Source: Casp-actino8 sp964614655 (GTDB lineage Bacteria; Actinomycetota; Acidimicrobiia; Acidimicrobiales; Ilumatobacteraceae). From it: 64,000 bases of DNA. Positions 43,720 through 51,139 of this stretch are shown here, in pieces (the stretch's first letter is position 1; each line of letters begins with the position of its first letter). Under the pieces are notes generated by a model. That model searched no databases and was not told the origin of the DNA. It saw nothing but the letters and a program-made list of their open reading frames with translations. The position numbers and the translations under genes are program-made. Where the stretch lies: assembly GCA_964614655.1 (NCBI GenBank), contig CAZTPF010000002.1, positions 83,332 to 147,331 on the forward strand. The letters are read 5' to 3'.

Positions 43720-44648
43720 GAGTCGAGTGACACCGCCGTCTCGAGGGCTTCGCTGATGGCCCACAAGTAGTCGACGATGCGCGGACCCCAGCGTGACGCG
43801 AGATCGTCGTTCATCTCGAACACCAGTCCGGCACGGACCGCCGACAACTCTCCCCAACCCGGCCGCTCGCCGACTGACTCCTTGGTGACGCCGCAACACA
43901 CGGTGTCGGCGAGGAACACGAGATCGGGATCCTGCGAGACGATGAATTCGGCCGAGAGTTGCGGGTAGTCGCTCGTTCCCTCGCTCACGTCGGCGATGTT
44001 GCGGAGACCGAACAGCGAGTACAGCTGGCCGATGAAGGTGTTGCTCGTGACCGAGTAATACGTGTCGTCGAGCTCGTGGTAGTAGGTCAACCCGAGATCG
44101 AAACCGGGCGACTGACCGAGAATTGTCTCGACCGCCGAACGCATGAGACCCACTGTCATCGCCGCTTCCTCGACCCGACCGATGGCAGCACCGAGATCTT
44201 CGATCTGGGCGTACACGTCGTCGAGTGACGTGGGCGCCAATCCCTCCCACACCGGGATTCCGATGGAGTCGAGCTGCTCGGTCAGCCCGGTGAAGTCGTC
44301 GGCGATCACCACCAGATCGGGCTCGTACGCCGAGATCGCCTCGACGTTCGGCTCGTAAGCCGACAGATCGGTACGAACGGCTTCGGCCTCTTCTGGGTAG
44401 TTCGACAACGAATCGACCGCCACGATCTGATCGCCGGCATCGAGGGCGAAGAGCATCTCGGTGTGCGTCGGCGACAGCGAGAGAATTCTCTGGGGCGCTT
44501 CATCGGATTCGGGCGCCGATGATGTTTCGGCAGTGATCGCTGCCGACGTCGGTGTCGTATTCGACGATGAATCGTCACCTCCGCACGCAGCGGCGATCAT
44601 CATGACAGGGAGAGCGACGATCCATCGTCGCCATTTGGTCGCTTTCAT
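43716..44648 (-). CDS. btuF: Cobalamin-type substrate-binding lipoprotein
   Basis: A 310-residue binding protein with a lipoprotein signal (MIAAACGG, Cys22) and a Ser/Thr-rich linker. The type III (helical backbone) fold shows RILSLSPTHTEMLFAL, EAISAYEPDLVVIADD, GIPVWEGLAPTSLDDV, and FIVSQDPDLVFLAD followed by a CC pair. It captures the ligand for BtuCD. The ATG has GAGGAGG 4-5 bases upstream, inside a hairpin that the riboswitch can control. Confidence 0.92.
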   Translation of the reverse strand: MKATKWRRWIVALPVMMIAAACGGDDSSSNTTPTSAAITAETSSAPESDEAPQRILSLSPTHTEMLFALDAGDQIVAVDSLSNYPEEAEAVRTDLSAYEPNVEAISAYEPDLVVIADDFTGLTEQLDSIGIPVWEGLAPTSLDDVYAQIEDLGAAIGRVEEAAMTVGLMRSAVETILGQSPGFDLGLTYYHELDDTYYSVTSNTFIGQLYSLFGLRNIADVSEGTSDYPQLSAEFIVSQDPDLVFLADTVCCGVTKESVGERPGWGELSAVRAGLVFEMNDDLASRWGPRIVDYLWAISEALETAVSLDS

Positions 44649-44652
44649 GGGG

Positions 44653-44672
44653 CCTCCTCAGGCTCTGAGGAG
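44653..44672 (-). promoter_or_regulatory. Shine-Dalgarno-sequestering hairpin of btuF
   Basis: On the minus strand CTCCTCAG, loop AGC, CTGAGGAG form a perfect 8-bp stem. The 3' arm is the Shine-Dalgarno (GAGGAGG) and ends 5 bases before the btuF ATG. It follows the cobalamin aptamer, so it is the likely expression platform: folded, it blocks ribosome entry. Confidence 0.85.
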
Positions 44673-44721
44673 ACAAGAGGAGTGCAGCCGCTTCCGACCA
44701 CGATCCACCCTTGCCTCGAGG

Positions 44722-44850
44722 GTTAGGTATCGCACCCGAGCCAGGCGACCGGACTCGCCGACACGACTACTTCGCGTGTCGGACCACCGTTGCGGGACAG
44801 TGCCGGGATCTCACCGGACTTCGCTGGTTTCGAGCGTGCCGACTATTGCC
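44722..44850 (-). ncRNA. Cobalamin riboswitch
   Basis: The minus strand carries the B12-box core: GTCCGGTGAGATCCCGGC, then ACTGTCCCGCAACGGTGG. A hairpin (CCGACACG/CGTGTCGG) follows, then GCGAGTCCGGTCGCCTGG and CTCGGGTGCGATACC, in the standard order of cobalamin riboswitches. It leads btuF-btuC-btuD. The plus-strand cob genes start beyond it and are not under it. Boundaries are approximate. Confidence 0.93.
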
Positions 44851-44886
44851 GACTCGGCGAACATAACACGTCCGAGAACGAGCCTC

Positions 44887-44892
44887 TACCCT
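44887..44892 (+). promoter_or_regulatory. -10 box TACCCT, 6 bases before the cobO ATG
   Basis: TACCCT, 6 bases, ATG. It implies a leaderless cob transcript with no room for a riboswitch. Confidence 0.55.
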
Positions 44893-44898
44893 CCTTGC

Positions 44899-45480
44899 AT
44901 GCGCGACGACGAGGCCACCACCGAGCCGCTGACCGACGACCCACGTCCCGACGGCCTTCGAAGAGTCGACTCGCTGGTACTGATGCTCACGGGTGACGGG
45001 AAGGGAAAGAGCAGTTCGGCCTTCGGCATGGTGATGCGCGCTCTGGCCCGAGACTGGGACGTCGCCGTGGTCCAATTCGTGAAATCGGGCGATTGGAACA
45101 CCGGCGAGGAGAAGATCTGCCGACGGCTCGGAGTGTCGTGGAACGCCTGGGGCTCAGGATTCACCTGGGACTCCGATGATCTCGAACACGACCGCGCCAT
45201 AGCGAGGGATGCGTGGTCGAGAACTGCCGACTTGATCGCCGAAGGACGACATCGTCTCGTCGTTCTCGACGAACTCACCTACCTGATCACCTGGGGTTGG
45301 CTCGAGATCGAGCCCGTGGTCGAGGCGATCTCGACTCGACCCCGCCACGTGAACGTCGTGTGCACCGGACGAAACGCCCACCCGTTGCTGATCGATCTGG
45401 CCGACACCGTCACCTCGATGACGAACGTCAAACATGCCTACGACAGCGGCATCGCGGCCAAACGGGGAATCGACTACTGA
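44899..45480 (+). CDS. cobO: Cob(I)yrinic acid a,c-diamide adenosyltransferase
   Basis: A 193-residue CobA/CobO/BtuR-type enzyme that transfers the 5'-deoxyadenosyl group of ATP to Co(I) corrinoids. The P-loop GDGKGKSSSAFGMVMRA, AVVQFVKSGDWNTGE, VVLDELTYLITWGWL and VVCTGRNAHPLLIDLAD are all typical. First gene of the cobO-cobU-cobT-cobS run. Its TGA is overlapped by the cobU ATG (TGATG). Confidence 0.95.
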   Translation: MRDDEATTEPLTDDPRPDGLRRVDSLVLMLTGDGKGKSSSAFGMVMRALARDWDVAVVQFVKSGDWNTGEEKICRRLGVSWNAWGSGFTWDSDDLEHDRAIARDAWSRTADLIAEGRHRLVVLDELTYLITWGWLEIEPVVEAISTRPRHVNVVCTGRNAHPLLIDLADTVTSMTNVKHAYDSGIAAKRGIDY

Positions 45481-46004
45481 TGATCACCGTTCTCACCGGA
45501 GGAGCTCGAAGCGGAAAGAGCGCCTACGCCGTCGAGCTGGGACGCCGTCATCAGGGTCCGGTGCTGTTCATGGCCACCGCACCGCCTCTCGACGACGACA
45601 TGAAGGCGAGAATTGCCCGTCACGTCTCCGAACGACCCGACTGGCCGACTGTCGAGGAGCCCTTCGATATCGCGCCGACGATCCGAACCGCCACTTCCCC
45701 GACGCTGGTGATCGTCGACTGCCTCACGCTCTGGGTGTCGAATCTCATGTGGCGAGGCGATTCGGATTCGGATGTCGAGAGCATCGCCGCCCGTCTGGCC
45801 GACGATCTACGCGCCACGTCGGCCGACGTAGTCCTCATCACCAACGAGGTCGGCCTCGGCGTTCACCCCGAATCCGAGCTCGGTCGGCGGTATCGAGATC
45901 TACTGGGCCGGGTGAATCAGATTGTCGTCGGTGTGAGCGATCGTGCGCTCTTCATGATGTCGGGACGAGCTCTCGTGCTCTCGCCGATCGAGGACACACC
46001 GTGA
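45480..46004 (+). CDS. cobU: Adenosylcobinamide kinase/adenosylcobinamide-phosphate guanylyltransferase
   Basis: A 174-residue bifunctional enzyme. It phosphorylates adenosylcobinamide and then attaches GMP. The P-loop GGARSGKSAYA, the guanylylated-His region ARHVSERPDWPTVEEP and VDCLTLWVSNL plus TNEVGLGVHPESELGRRYRD match CobU/CobP. It overlaps both neighbours (TGATG before, GTGA after). Confidence 0.95.
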   Translation: MITVLTGGARSGKSAYAVELGRRHQGPVLFMATAPPLDDDMKARIARHVSERPDWPTVEEPFDIAPTIRTATSPTLVIVDCLTLWVSNLMWRGDSDSDVESIAARLADDLRATSADVVLITNEVGLGVHPESELGRRYRDLLGRVNQIVVGVSDRALFMMSGRALVLSPIEDTP

Positions 46005-47002
46005 CCGGCCGGAGGTGGTTCGAGCAGGAGATGTCGCGACTCGTCGATCCCGACGAGTCGTCACGGACCGCTGTGCGCCGTCGAGCCGACGACATTTTGC
46101 GGCCCGCCGGGGCACTCCGACGTCTCGACGATCTCGCGGTCTGGGTTGCCGGTTGGCAGCGAAGCCCGGCTCCCAGAATCGATCGACCGCTCGGAATCGT
46201 CTTCGCCGCCGACCACGGGGTCGCCCACAGCGGGGTGAGCAAGTATCCCGTCGAGGTCACCAAGGCGATGCTCGACGCATTCGCCACCGACCGATCCACG
46301 ATCACTGCGTTGGCCCGAATCGCCGGTGCCGAACTCGAAGTCGTCGATGTGGGAGTGGGTCGTCCGAGCGGCGATCTCAGAACCGAACGCGCCGTCGACG
46401 ATCACCGGTTCGACGAATGCGTCGAAGCGGCACGTTGCGTCGTCGACTCGGCCGAGACCGATCTCTTCGTCTTCGGAGAGATGGGAATCGGGAACACCAC
46501 TGCCGCGGCTGCTGTGGCTCACGCCGTGTGCGGCGGCCAACCCGAGGACTGGGTCGGTCGGGGAACCGGCGTCGACGACGACGGTCTGGCCCGAAAGGTC
46601 GCGGCCGTCCGATCCGCCGTCTCGCGCGTCGACGGCCTCGATCCGCTGTCGACTCTCGCCGAGGTCGGCGGACTCGAACTGGTGGCGATTGCGGCGGCGA
46701 TCCTCTCCGCTCGACGGCGCTCGATCCCGGTGGTTCTCGACGGCTACGTCGTCACTGCTGCGGCGTCCGTCCTCCATGCGATCCGACCCGACGCCCTCGA
46801 CCACTGCGTCGCCGGGCACTGCTCGGCCGAACCCGGGCATCGACGACTGCTGACACATCTCGGACTGACACCGCTTCTCGATCTCGACATGCGACTCGGC
46901 GAAGCGAGTGGTGCGATGGTCGCAGTACCCCTCGTGCGAATGGCTTGCGCAGCAGTGACCGAGGTCCCGACCTTCGCCGAGTTCTTCGGCCCCTCCGCAT
47001 GA
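46001..47002 (+). CDS. cobT: Nicotinate-nucleotide-dimethylbenzimidazole phosphoribosyltransferase
   Basis: A 333-residue CobT that activates the lower-ligand base as its alpha-ribotide. Motifs: GIVFAADHGVAHSGVSKYP near residue 70, FGEMGIGNTTAAAAV with the catalytic region, and the C-terminal LGEASGAMVAVPLVRMAC. The GTG at 46001 overlaps the cobU stop. It supplies alpha-ribazole phosphate for CobS. Confidence 0.95.
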   Translation: MTGRRWFEQEMSRLVDPDESSRTAVRRRADDILRPAGALRRLDDLAVWVAGWQRSPAPRIDRPLGIVFAADHGVAHSGVSKYPVEVTKAMLDAFATDRSTITALARIAGAELEVVDVGVGRPSGDLRTERAVDDHRFDECVEAARCVVDSAETDLFVFGEMGIGNTTAAAAVAHAVCGGQPEDWVGRGTGVDDDGLARKVAAVRSAVSRVDGLDPLSTLAEVGGLELVAIAAAILSARRRSIPVVLDGYVVTAAASVLHAIRPDALDHCVAGHCSAEPGHRRLLTHLGLTPLLDLDMRLGEASGAMVAVPLVRMACAAVTEVPTFAEFFGPSA

Positions 47003-47021
47003 CTTCGAAGAGGACTTCCTC

Positions 47022-47777
47022 GTGACCGGACTCCTTGGTGCGATCGTGTTCCTCACCCGTCTCCCTGTGAGAACATCGCGCTCGCTCGACACCGCTCGCT
47101 CGGTGCCCTGGTTCCCGATCGTCGGACTTCTCATCGGAACGCTCGTCGGCGGAATCGCCGCACTTCTCGAACCGTGGTCCTCGCCCTACGTCGCTGCGGG
47201 TGTGGCCATCGTGGTCGGGCTGCTCGTGACCGGCGCGTTCCACGAAGACGGTCTCGGTGACGTCGCCGACGCTTTCGTGGGCGGGTGGACTCGTGAAGAC
47301 CGACTGCGCATTCTGAAGGATTCGCGCCACGGAACCTACGGAGTCGTCGCCCTGGTGTCGTCGATCGCACTGCGGTTCGTCGCCCTCGGAGCCTTGGTGC
47401 TCACCGGGCCGAAATCCGCCTTCATCGGCGCCGTTGCTGCCCATGGACTGGCGCGCTCGGCGGCCGTGGGCACGATGCTCTTTGCTCGACCGGCAACTGG
47501 TGAGGGCCTCGGGTCGGAGTACGTCGCCCGCTTGCGACGAGCGCCGAGTGCGATCGGAATCGTCGTCGCCGTGAGTGCCGTGGCCGCGATCGCCGGATGG
47601 TGGACGGCCGCCGCTCTCGCAGCGACCGTCGTGACGACGGCCGCGGTGATCGCCTGGTCGAAACGCAGGATCGGCGGCTTTTCGGGTGACGTGCTCGGCA
47701 CGGTCGAACAATGTGGGGAAATCGCCGTGTTCGTCGTGCTGTCGATCGTCGCCGGCCATCACCAACCCTGGTGGTGA
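47022..47777 (+). CDS. cobS: Adenosylcobinamide-GDP ribazoletransferase
   Basis: A 251-residue membrane enzyme that joins adenosylcobinamide-GDP and alpha-ribazole (phosphate), the last step of B12 assembly. Conserved acidic motif GAFHEDGLGDVADAF and the C-terminal GFSGDVLGTVEQ are present, with about six membrane segments. The GTG at 47022 begins MTGLLGAIVFLTRLPV, a normal CobS N-terminus; AAGAGG lies a few bases upstream. Confidence 0.95.
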   Translation: MTGLLGAIVFLTRLPVRTSRSLDTARSVPWFPIVGLLIGTLVGGIAALLEPWSSPYVAAGVAIVVGLLVTGAFHEDGLGDVADAFVGGWTREDRLRILKDSRHGTYGVVALVSSIALRFVALGALVLTGPKSAFIGAVAAHGLARSAAVGTMLFARPATGEGLGSEYVARLRRAPSAIGIVVAVSAVAAIAGWWTAAALAATVVTTAAVIAWSKRRIGGFSGDVLGTVEQCGEIAVFVVLSIVAGHHQPWW

Positions 47778-47796
47778 CGACGAGGTCCGTTCCGAA

Positions 47797-49017
47797 TCAG
47801 GAGGCCACGAGGTCGGCGATGCGCTGAATGCCCTCTTCGAGATCGGCGTCGCCGAGTGCGAACGAGAATCGCGCAAAGCCCGGAGATCCGAATGCTTCAC
47901 CCGGCACGAGCGCCACCTTGACCTCGGACAGGATCAGATCGGCCAGTTCCATGCTGGAGTTGGCGACCTTTCCGTTGAGGGGTGTGCCGAGCAGGCCCGA
48001 CACGTTCGGGTAGCAGTAGAAGGCACCCTGAGGTTCGAGACACGTGACTCCGGGGATGGCGCTCAACATCTGGTGCATCTTCTTGCCGCGACGTTCGAAC
48101 GCTTCGCGCATGGCGGCCACGGCGGTGAGATCCCCCGACACGGCGGCGAGAGCGGCGGCCTGCGCCACGTTGCTCACATTGGACGTGGCGTGACTCTGGA
48201 AGTTGATCGACGCCTTGATCACGTCGGATGGTCCGATCATCCAACCCACGCGCCAACCGGTCATGGCGTAGGTCTTGGCGACTCCGTTGACGATCAGGCA
48301 CTGGTCGGCCAGATCGGGAACCAACGTCGGCATGCTGGCGAAACGATGAGGTCCGTAGGTGAGATGTTCGTAGATCTCGTCGGTGATGACCCACACCCCG
48401 TTGGCCACCGCCCATTCACCGATCGCCTTCACTTCTTCGGGCGGATACACGGCACCCGACGGGTTGTCGGGTGACACGAAGAGCAACACCTTCGTGCGCG
48501 GCGTGAGAGCCTTGTCGAGCTGTTCGATGGTGACGCGGAATCCGGTCTCCTCGTCGGTGTCGACGATCACCGGCACTCCGCCGGCGAGCGTGATGGCCTC
48601 CGGATACGTGGTCCAGTAGGGCGCCGGAACGATGACCTCGTCACCCGGATCGCACAGCGCGGCGAACGCGGTGTACACCGCATGCTTGCCACCGTTGGTG
48701 ACGAGTACTTGATTGGCCGTGGTGGAGAAACCACTGTCGCGCAACGTCTTGACAGCGATGGCCTCGCGCAGTTCGGGAAGTCCGGCCGCCGGTGTGTATC
48801 GATGCATCTTCGGATCGCGGCAGGCCTTCACTGCGGCCTCCACGATGTGCTCGGGAGTCGGGAAGTCGGGCTCGCCGGCGCCGAAACCGATGACGTTCTC
48901 CCCCGCGGCCTTCAGAGCCTTCGCTTTGGCGTCGACGGCGAGGGTGGCCGACTCGGCGATGGCGGCCAGACGGGCCGAGGTGCGATTCCGTTGGGGAGAC
49001 GAACTCATACCTGTCAT
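47797..49017 (-). CDS. Aspartate/aromatic aminotransferase (class I, AspC-like)
   Basis: A 406-residue PLP-dependent class I aminotransferase. The Lys that binds PLP is in IVNGVAKTYAMTGWRVGWM. Also seen are FGAGEPDFPTPEHIVEAA, FVSPDNPSGAVYPPEE, ITDEIYEHLTYG and RFSFALGDADLEEGIQRI. This is the AT-Ig subgroup that handles aspartate. The ATG at 49017 is adopted; a second ATG three codons in is possible. It is divergent from serC with overlapping start regions. Confidence 0.93.
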   Translation of the reverse strand: MTGMSSSPQRNRTSARLAAIAESATLAVDAKAKALKAAGENVIGFGAGEPDFPTPEHIVEAAVKACRDPKMHRYTPAAGLPELREAIAVKTLRDSGFSTTANQVLVTNGGKHAVYTAFAALCDPGDEVIVPAPYWTTYPEAITLAGGVPVIVDTDEETGFRVTIEQLDKALTPRTKVLLFVSPDNPSGAVYPPEEVKAIGEWAVANGVWVITDEIYEHLTYGPHRFASMPTLVPDLADQCLIVNGVAKTYAMTGWRVGWMIGPSDVIKASINFQSHATSNVSNVAQAAALAAVSGDLTAVAAMREAFERRGKKMHQMLSAIPGVTCLEPQGAFYCYPNVSGLLGTPLNGKVANSSMELADLILSEVKVALVPGEAFGSPGFARFSFALGDADLEEGIQRIADLVAS

Positions 49018-49029
49018 GCTGGCACAGTG
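49015..49029. promoter_or_regulatory. Interlocked divergent start region of aspartate aminotransferase and serC
   Basis: The plus strand reads CATGCT, 6 bases, GTG (serC start, 49027). The minus strand reads CACTGT, 6 bases, ATG (49017). Each proposed -10 hexamer contains the start codon of the opposite gene. The hexamers are weak matches, so this is tentative. Confidence 0.35.
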
Positions 49030-50175
49030 AGCGCGATCGACCCCTCCTCCATTCGCCTTTCTTCCGACCTTCTGCCCTCCGACGGACGTTTCGGATGCGG
49101 ACCGTCCAAGGTCCGCGATGCGCAGGTCGCCGCGTTGTCGTCGGCCGGACGCAACCTCCTCGGAACCTCACATCGGCAAGCCCCGGTGAAGAACCTCGTC
49201 GGCGAAATCCGACGCGGCCTCACCGAGCTGTTCTCGCTGCCCGACGGCTGGGAGATCGTGCTCGGGAACGGCGGTTCGACCGTTTTCTGGGACGTGGCCA
49301 CCTTCGGCCTGGTGTCGGAACGCAGCGAGCACCTCGTGTTCGGCGAGTTCTCGTCGAAGTTCGCCGAAGCGGCCGCTGCCGCACCCCATCTCGGGGATCC
49401 ACTGGTCGTGAAGTGTGATCCGGGTGCACACCCCTCTCCCGTCGTGGACCCTTCGGTCGACGTGTACGCCTTCACGCACAACGAGACCTCGACCGGCGTG
49501 ATGATGCCTCTCGTTCGACCGAGCGGATCAGGTGAGGCCCTGGTCGTCGTCGACGCGACGTCGGCGGCCGGCGGACTTCTCTGGTCGCCGTCGGAGGTCG
49601 ACGTCTACTACTTCGCTCCGCAGAAGTGCTTCGCTTCCGACGGCGGGCTCTGGATCGCGGCCTGCTCACCGCGGGCGCTCGAGCGCATCGCCGCGATCAA
49701 TGCCTCCAAGCGCTGGGTACCGGCGTCACTCGATCTGAAGATCGCCCTCGACAACTCGGTGGCGAATCAGACCTACAACACTCCGGCGGTCGCGACTCTC
49801 GTGATGCTCGCCGAACAGGTTCGCTGGATGAACGAGATCGGTGGTCTCGGTGCGTGCAACGCCCGTTCCAAGACGTCTTCCGACACTCTGTACTCGTGGG
49901 CCGACTCTCGTTCCTGGGCCACACCTTTCGTCGCCGATCCGGCCATGCGTTCGCAGGTGGTCGGAACCATCGACATCGCCTCACCCGACGAGGGCGGCGT
50001 CGACGCCAACCAGATCTGCGCGGCCCTGCGCGCCAATGGAATCCTCGACACCGACAGCTACCGCAAGCTCGGTCGCAACCAGTTGCGCGTGGGGATGTTC
50101 CCGGCCGTCGAACCCGACGACGTCGCGGCTCTCACCCGATGCGTCGACGAGGTGGTCGAACGCCTGAGGGGCTGA
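49027..50175 (+). CDS. serC: Phosphoserine aminotransferase
   Basis: A 382-residue actinobacterial-type SerC that makes 3-phosphoserine for serine synthesis and also acts in pyridoxal phosphate synthesis. Family blocks are DGRFGCGPSKVR, GTSHRQAPVKNLVGEIR, LGNGGSTVFWDVATFGL, VDVYYFAPQKCFASDGG (PLP lysine) and YNTPAVATLVMLAEQ. The GTG at 49027 gives the normal N-terminus. Confidence 0.94.
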   Translation: MSAIDPSSIRLSSDLLPSDGRFGCGPSKVRDAQVAALSSAGRNLLGTSHRQAPVKNLVGEIRRGLTELFSLPDGWEIVLGNGGSTVFWDVATFGLVSERSEHLVFGEFSSKFAEAAAAAPHLGDPLVVKCDPGAHPSPVVDPSVDVYAFTHNETSTGVMMPLVRPSGSGEALVVVDATSAAGGLLWSPSEVDVYYFAPQKCFASDGGLWIAACSPRALERIAAINASKRWVPASLDLKIALDNSVANQTYNTPAVATLVMLAEQVRWMNEIGGLGACNARSKTSSDTLYSWADSRSWATPFVADPAMRSQVVGTIDIASPDEGGVDANQICAALRANGILDTDSYRKLGRNQLRVGMFPAVEPDDVAALTRCVDEVVERLRG

Positions 50176-50181
50176 CAGACT
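50176..50181 (+). promoter_or_regulatory. -10 box CAGACT, 7 bases before the ATG at 50189
   Basis: CAGACT, 7 bases, ATG, directly behind the serC stop. Confidence 0.35.
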
Positions 50182-50188
50182 CCCCGTC

Positions 50189-51070
50189 ATGGAAGTGGCC
50201 GACGTTCTCACGTGGCACGGTGTGACCACACCGCTGCGCCGGCCGGTTCTCGTGGTCGCCCTCACCGGATGGTTCGACGTGGCGCGCGCCGCGACCATGG
50301 CTCTCGAACATCTCGTCGAGGGACGAGACGCCGAAGAGGTCGCTTTCATCGACGCCGATCCGTTCTACGACTTCACGCAGATCCGACCCGAGGCCCGTTT
50401 CGACGACGATGGCGAGCGCATCATCGTGTGGCCGGCGAACGACGTCCTGGCCCTGCGCTTCCCCGAAGGATCCCGCGACATCGTCGTGATGTCGGGCGTC
50501 GAGCCACACGTACGGTGGCAGACGTACGTCCGCTGTGTGCTCGCCACGTACACCCGACTCGGATGCGAAGCGTTGGTGACAGTCGGTGCGGCCGCCGACG
50601 CTGTCCCTCACACGCGAGTGCCACCGGTGGTTGGGAGCACCTCCGACGAGCGATTGGCTCGCTCACTCGGCCTCAGCCGGCCGTCGTACCAAGGGATGAC
50701 CGGAGTCGCCGGAGTCCTGCAGGAACAGTTCGAACGGGAAGAACTTCCGGCGATCTCGTTACGCGTGGGTGTTCCGCACTACCTCGGCAACGCCGATCAT
50801 CCGCAGTCGTCGGCGGCATTGCTACGACACCTCGAACACGTCCTCGGAGTTCCGACTCGTCACAGCGACCTCGACGACGAGATCGTGCGGTGGAGGTCGT
50901 TGCACGACGAGGCGGTGTCGGAAGACGACAAGGCTCGGACGTACGTGCGGATGCTCGAGATCGAATTCGACCGGCGAGCCGAGGCCGAATTGCCGAGCGG
51001 CGACGACCTGGCCGCCGAATTCCAGCGCTACCTCGACGACCGCGACAACCCTGACAACCCCCCAAACTGA
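50189..51070 (+). CDS. PAC2-family protein (proteasome-assembly-chaperone-like)
   Basis: A 293-residue PAC2 domain protein: RPVLVVALTGWFDVARAA at the N-terminus, VAFIDADPFYDFTQIRP, and VTVGAAADAVPHTRVPPVVG typical of the actinobacterial group. A helical C-terminus (DDLAAEFQRYLDD) follows. Related archaeal and eukaryotic proteins help proteasome assembly, but a role in bacteria is not settled. It ends one base before a long inverted repeat. Confidence 0.85.
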   Translation: MEVADVLTWHGVTTPLRRPVLVVALTGWFDVARAATMALEHLVEGRDAEEVAFIDADPFYDFTQIRPEARFDDDGERIIVWPANDVLALRFPEGSRDIVVMSGVEPHVRWQTYVRCVLATYTRLGCEALVTVGAAADAVPHTRVPPVVGSTSDERLARSLGLSRPSYQGMTGVAGVLQEQFEREELPAISLRVGVPHYLGNADHPQSSAALLRHLEHVLGVPTRHSDLDDEIVRWRSLHDEAVSEDDKARTYVRMLEIEFDRRAEAELPSGDDLAAEFQRYLDDRDNPDNPPN

Positions 51071-51071
51071 C

Positions 51072-51139
51072 GAAATTCGCCCACTCTGTAGCGGAGTCGT
51101 GCGTTTGCGGTAGCCAGCGCTACAGAGTGGGCGAATTTC
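51072..51139. repeat. Perfect 22-bp inverted repeat between convergent genes
   Basis: The arms at 51072-51093 and 51118-51139 are exact reverse complements (core TTCGCCCACTCTGTAGC), with a 24-base loop. The element fills the whole space between the stops of the PAC2 and M20 genes and ends inside the M20 stop codon. It can fold identically in both transcripts. The outer bases AAATT give short A/T runs but no long U-tract. It is probably a bidirectional terminator or 3' stabiliser. Confidence 0.85.

Noticed and set aside
43961..44250. Plus-strand open frames opposite btuF as candidate small proteins
   Set aside because: No start signal and no family likeness; btuF on the other strand explains the sequence.
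45434..47025. Alternative long plus-strand frames through cobU-cobT that would fuse the cob genes
   Set aside because: The fused-looking frame runs through cobU out of frame before entering cobT. The GTGA overlap at 46001 gives the proper start.
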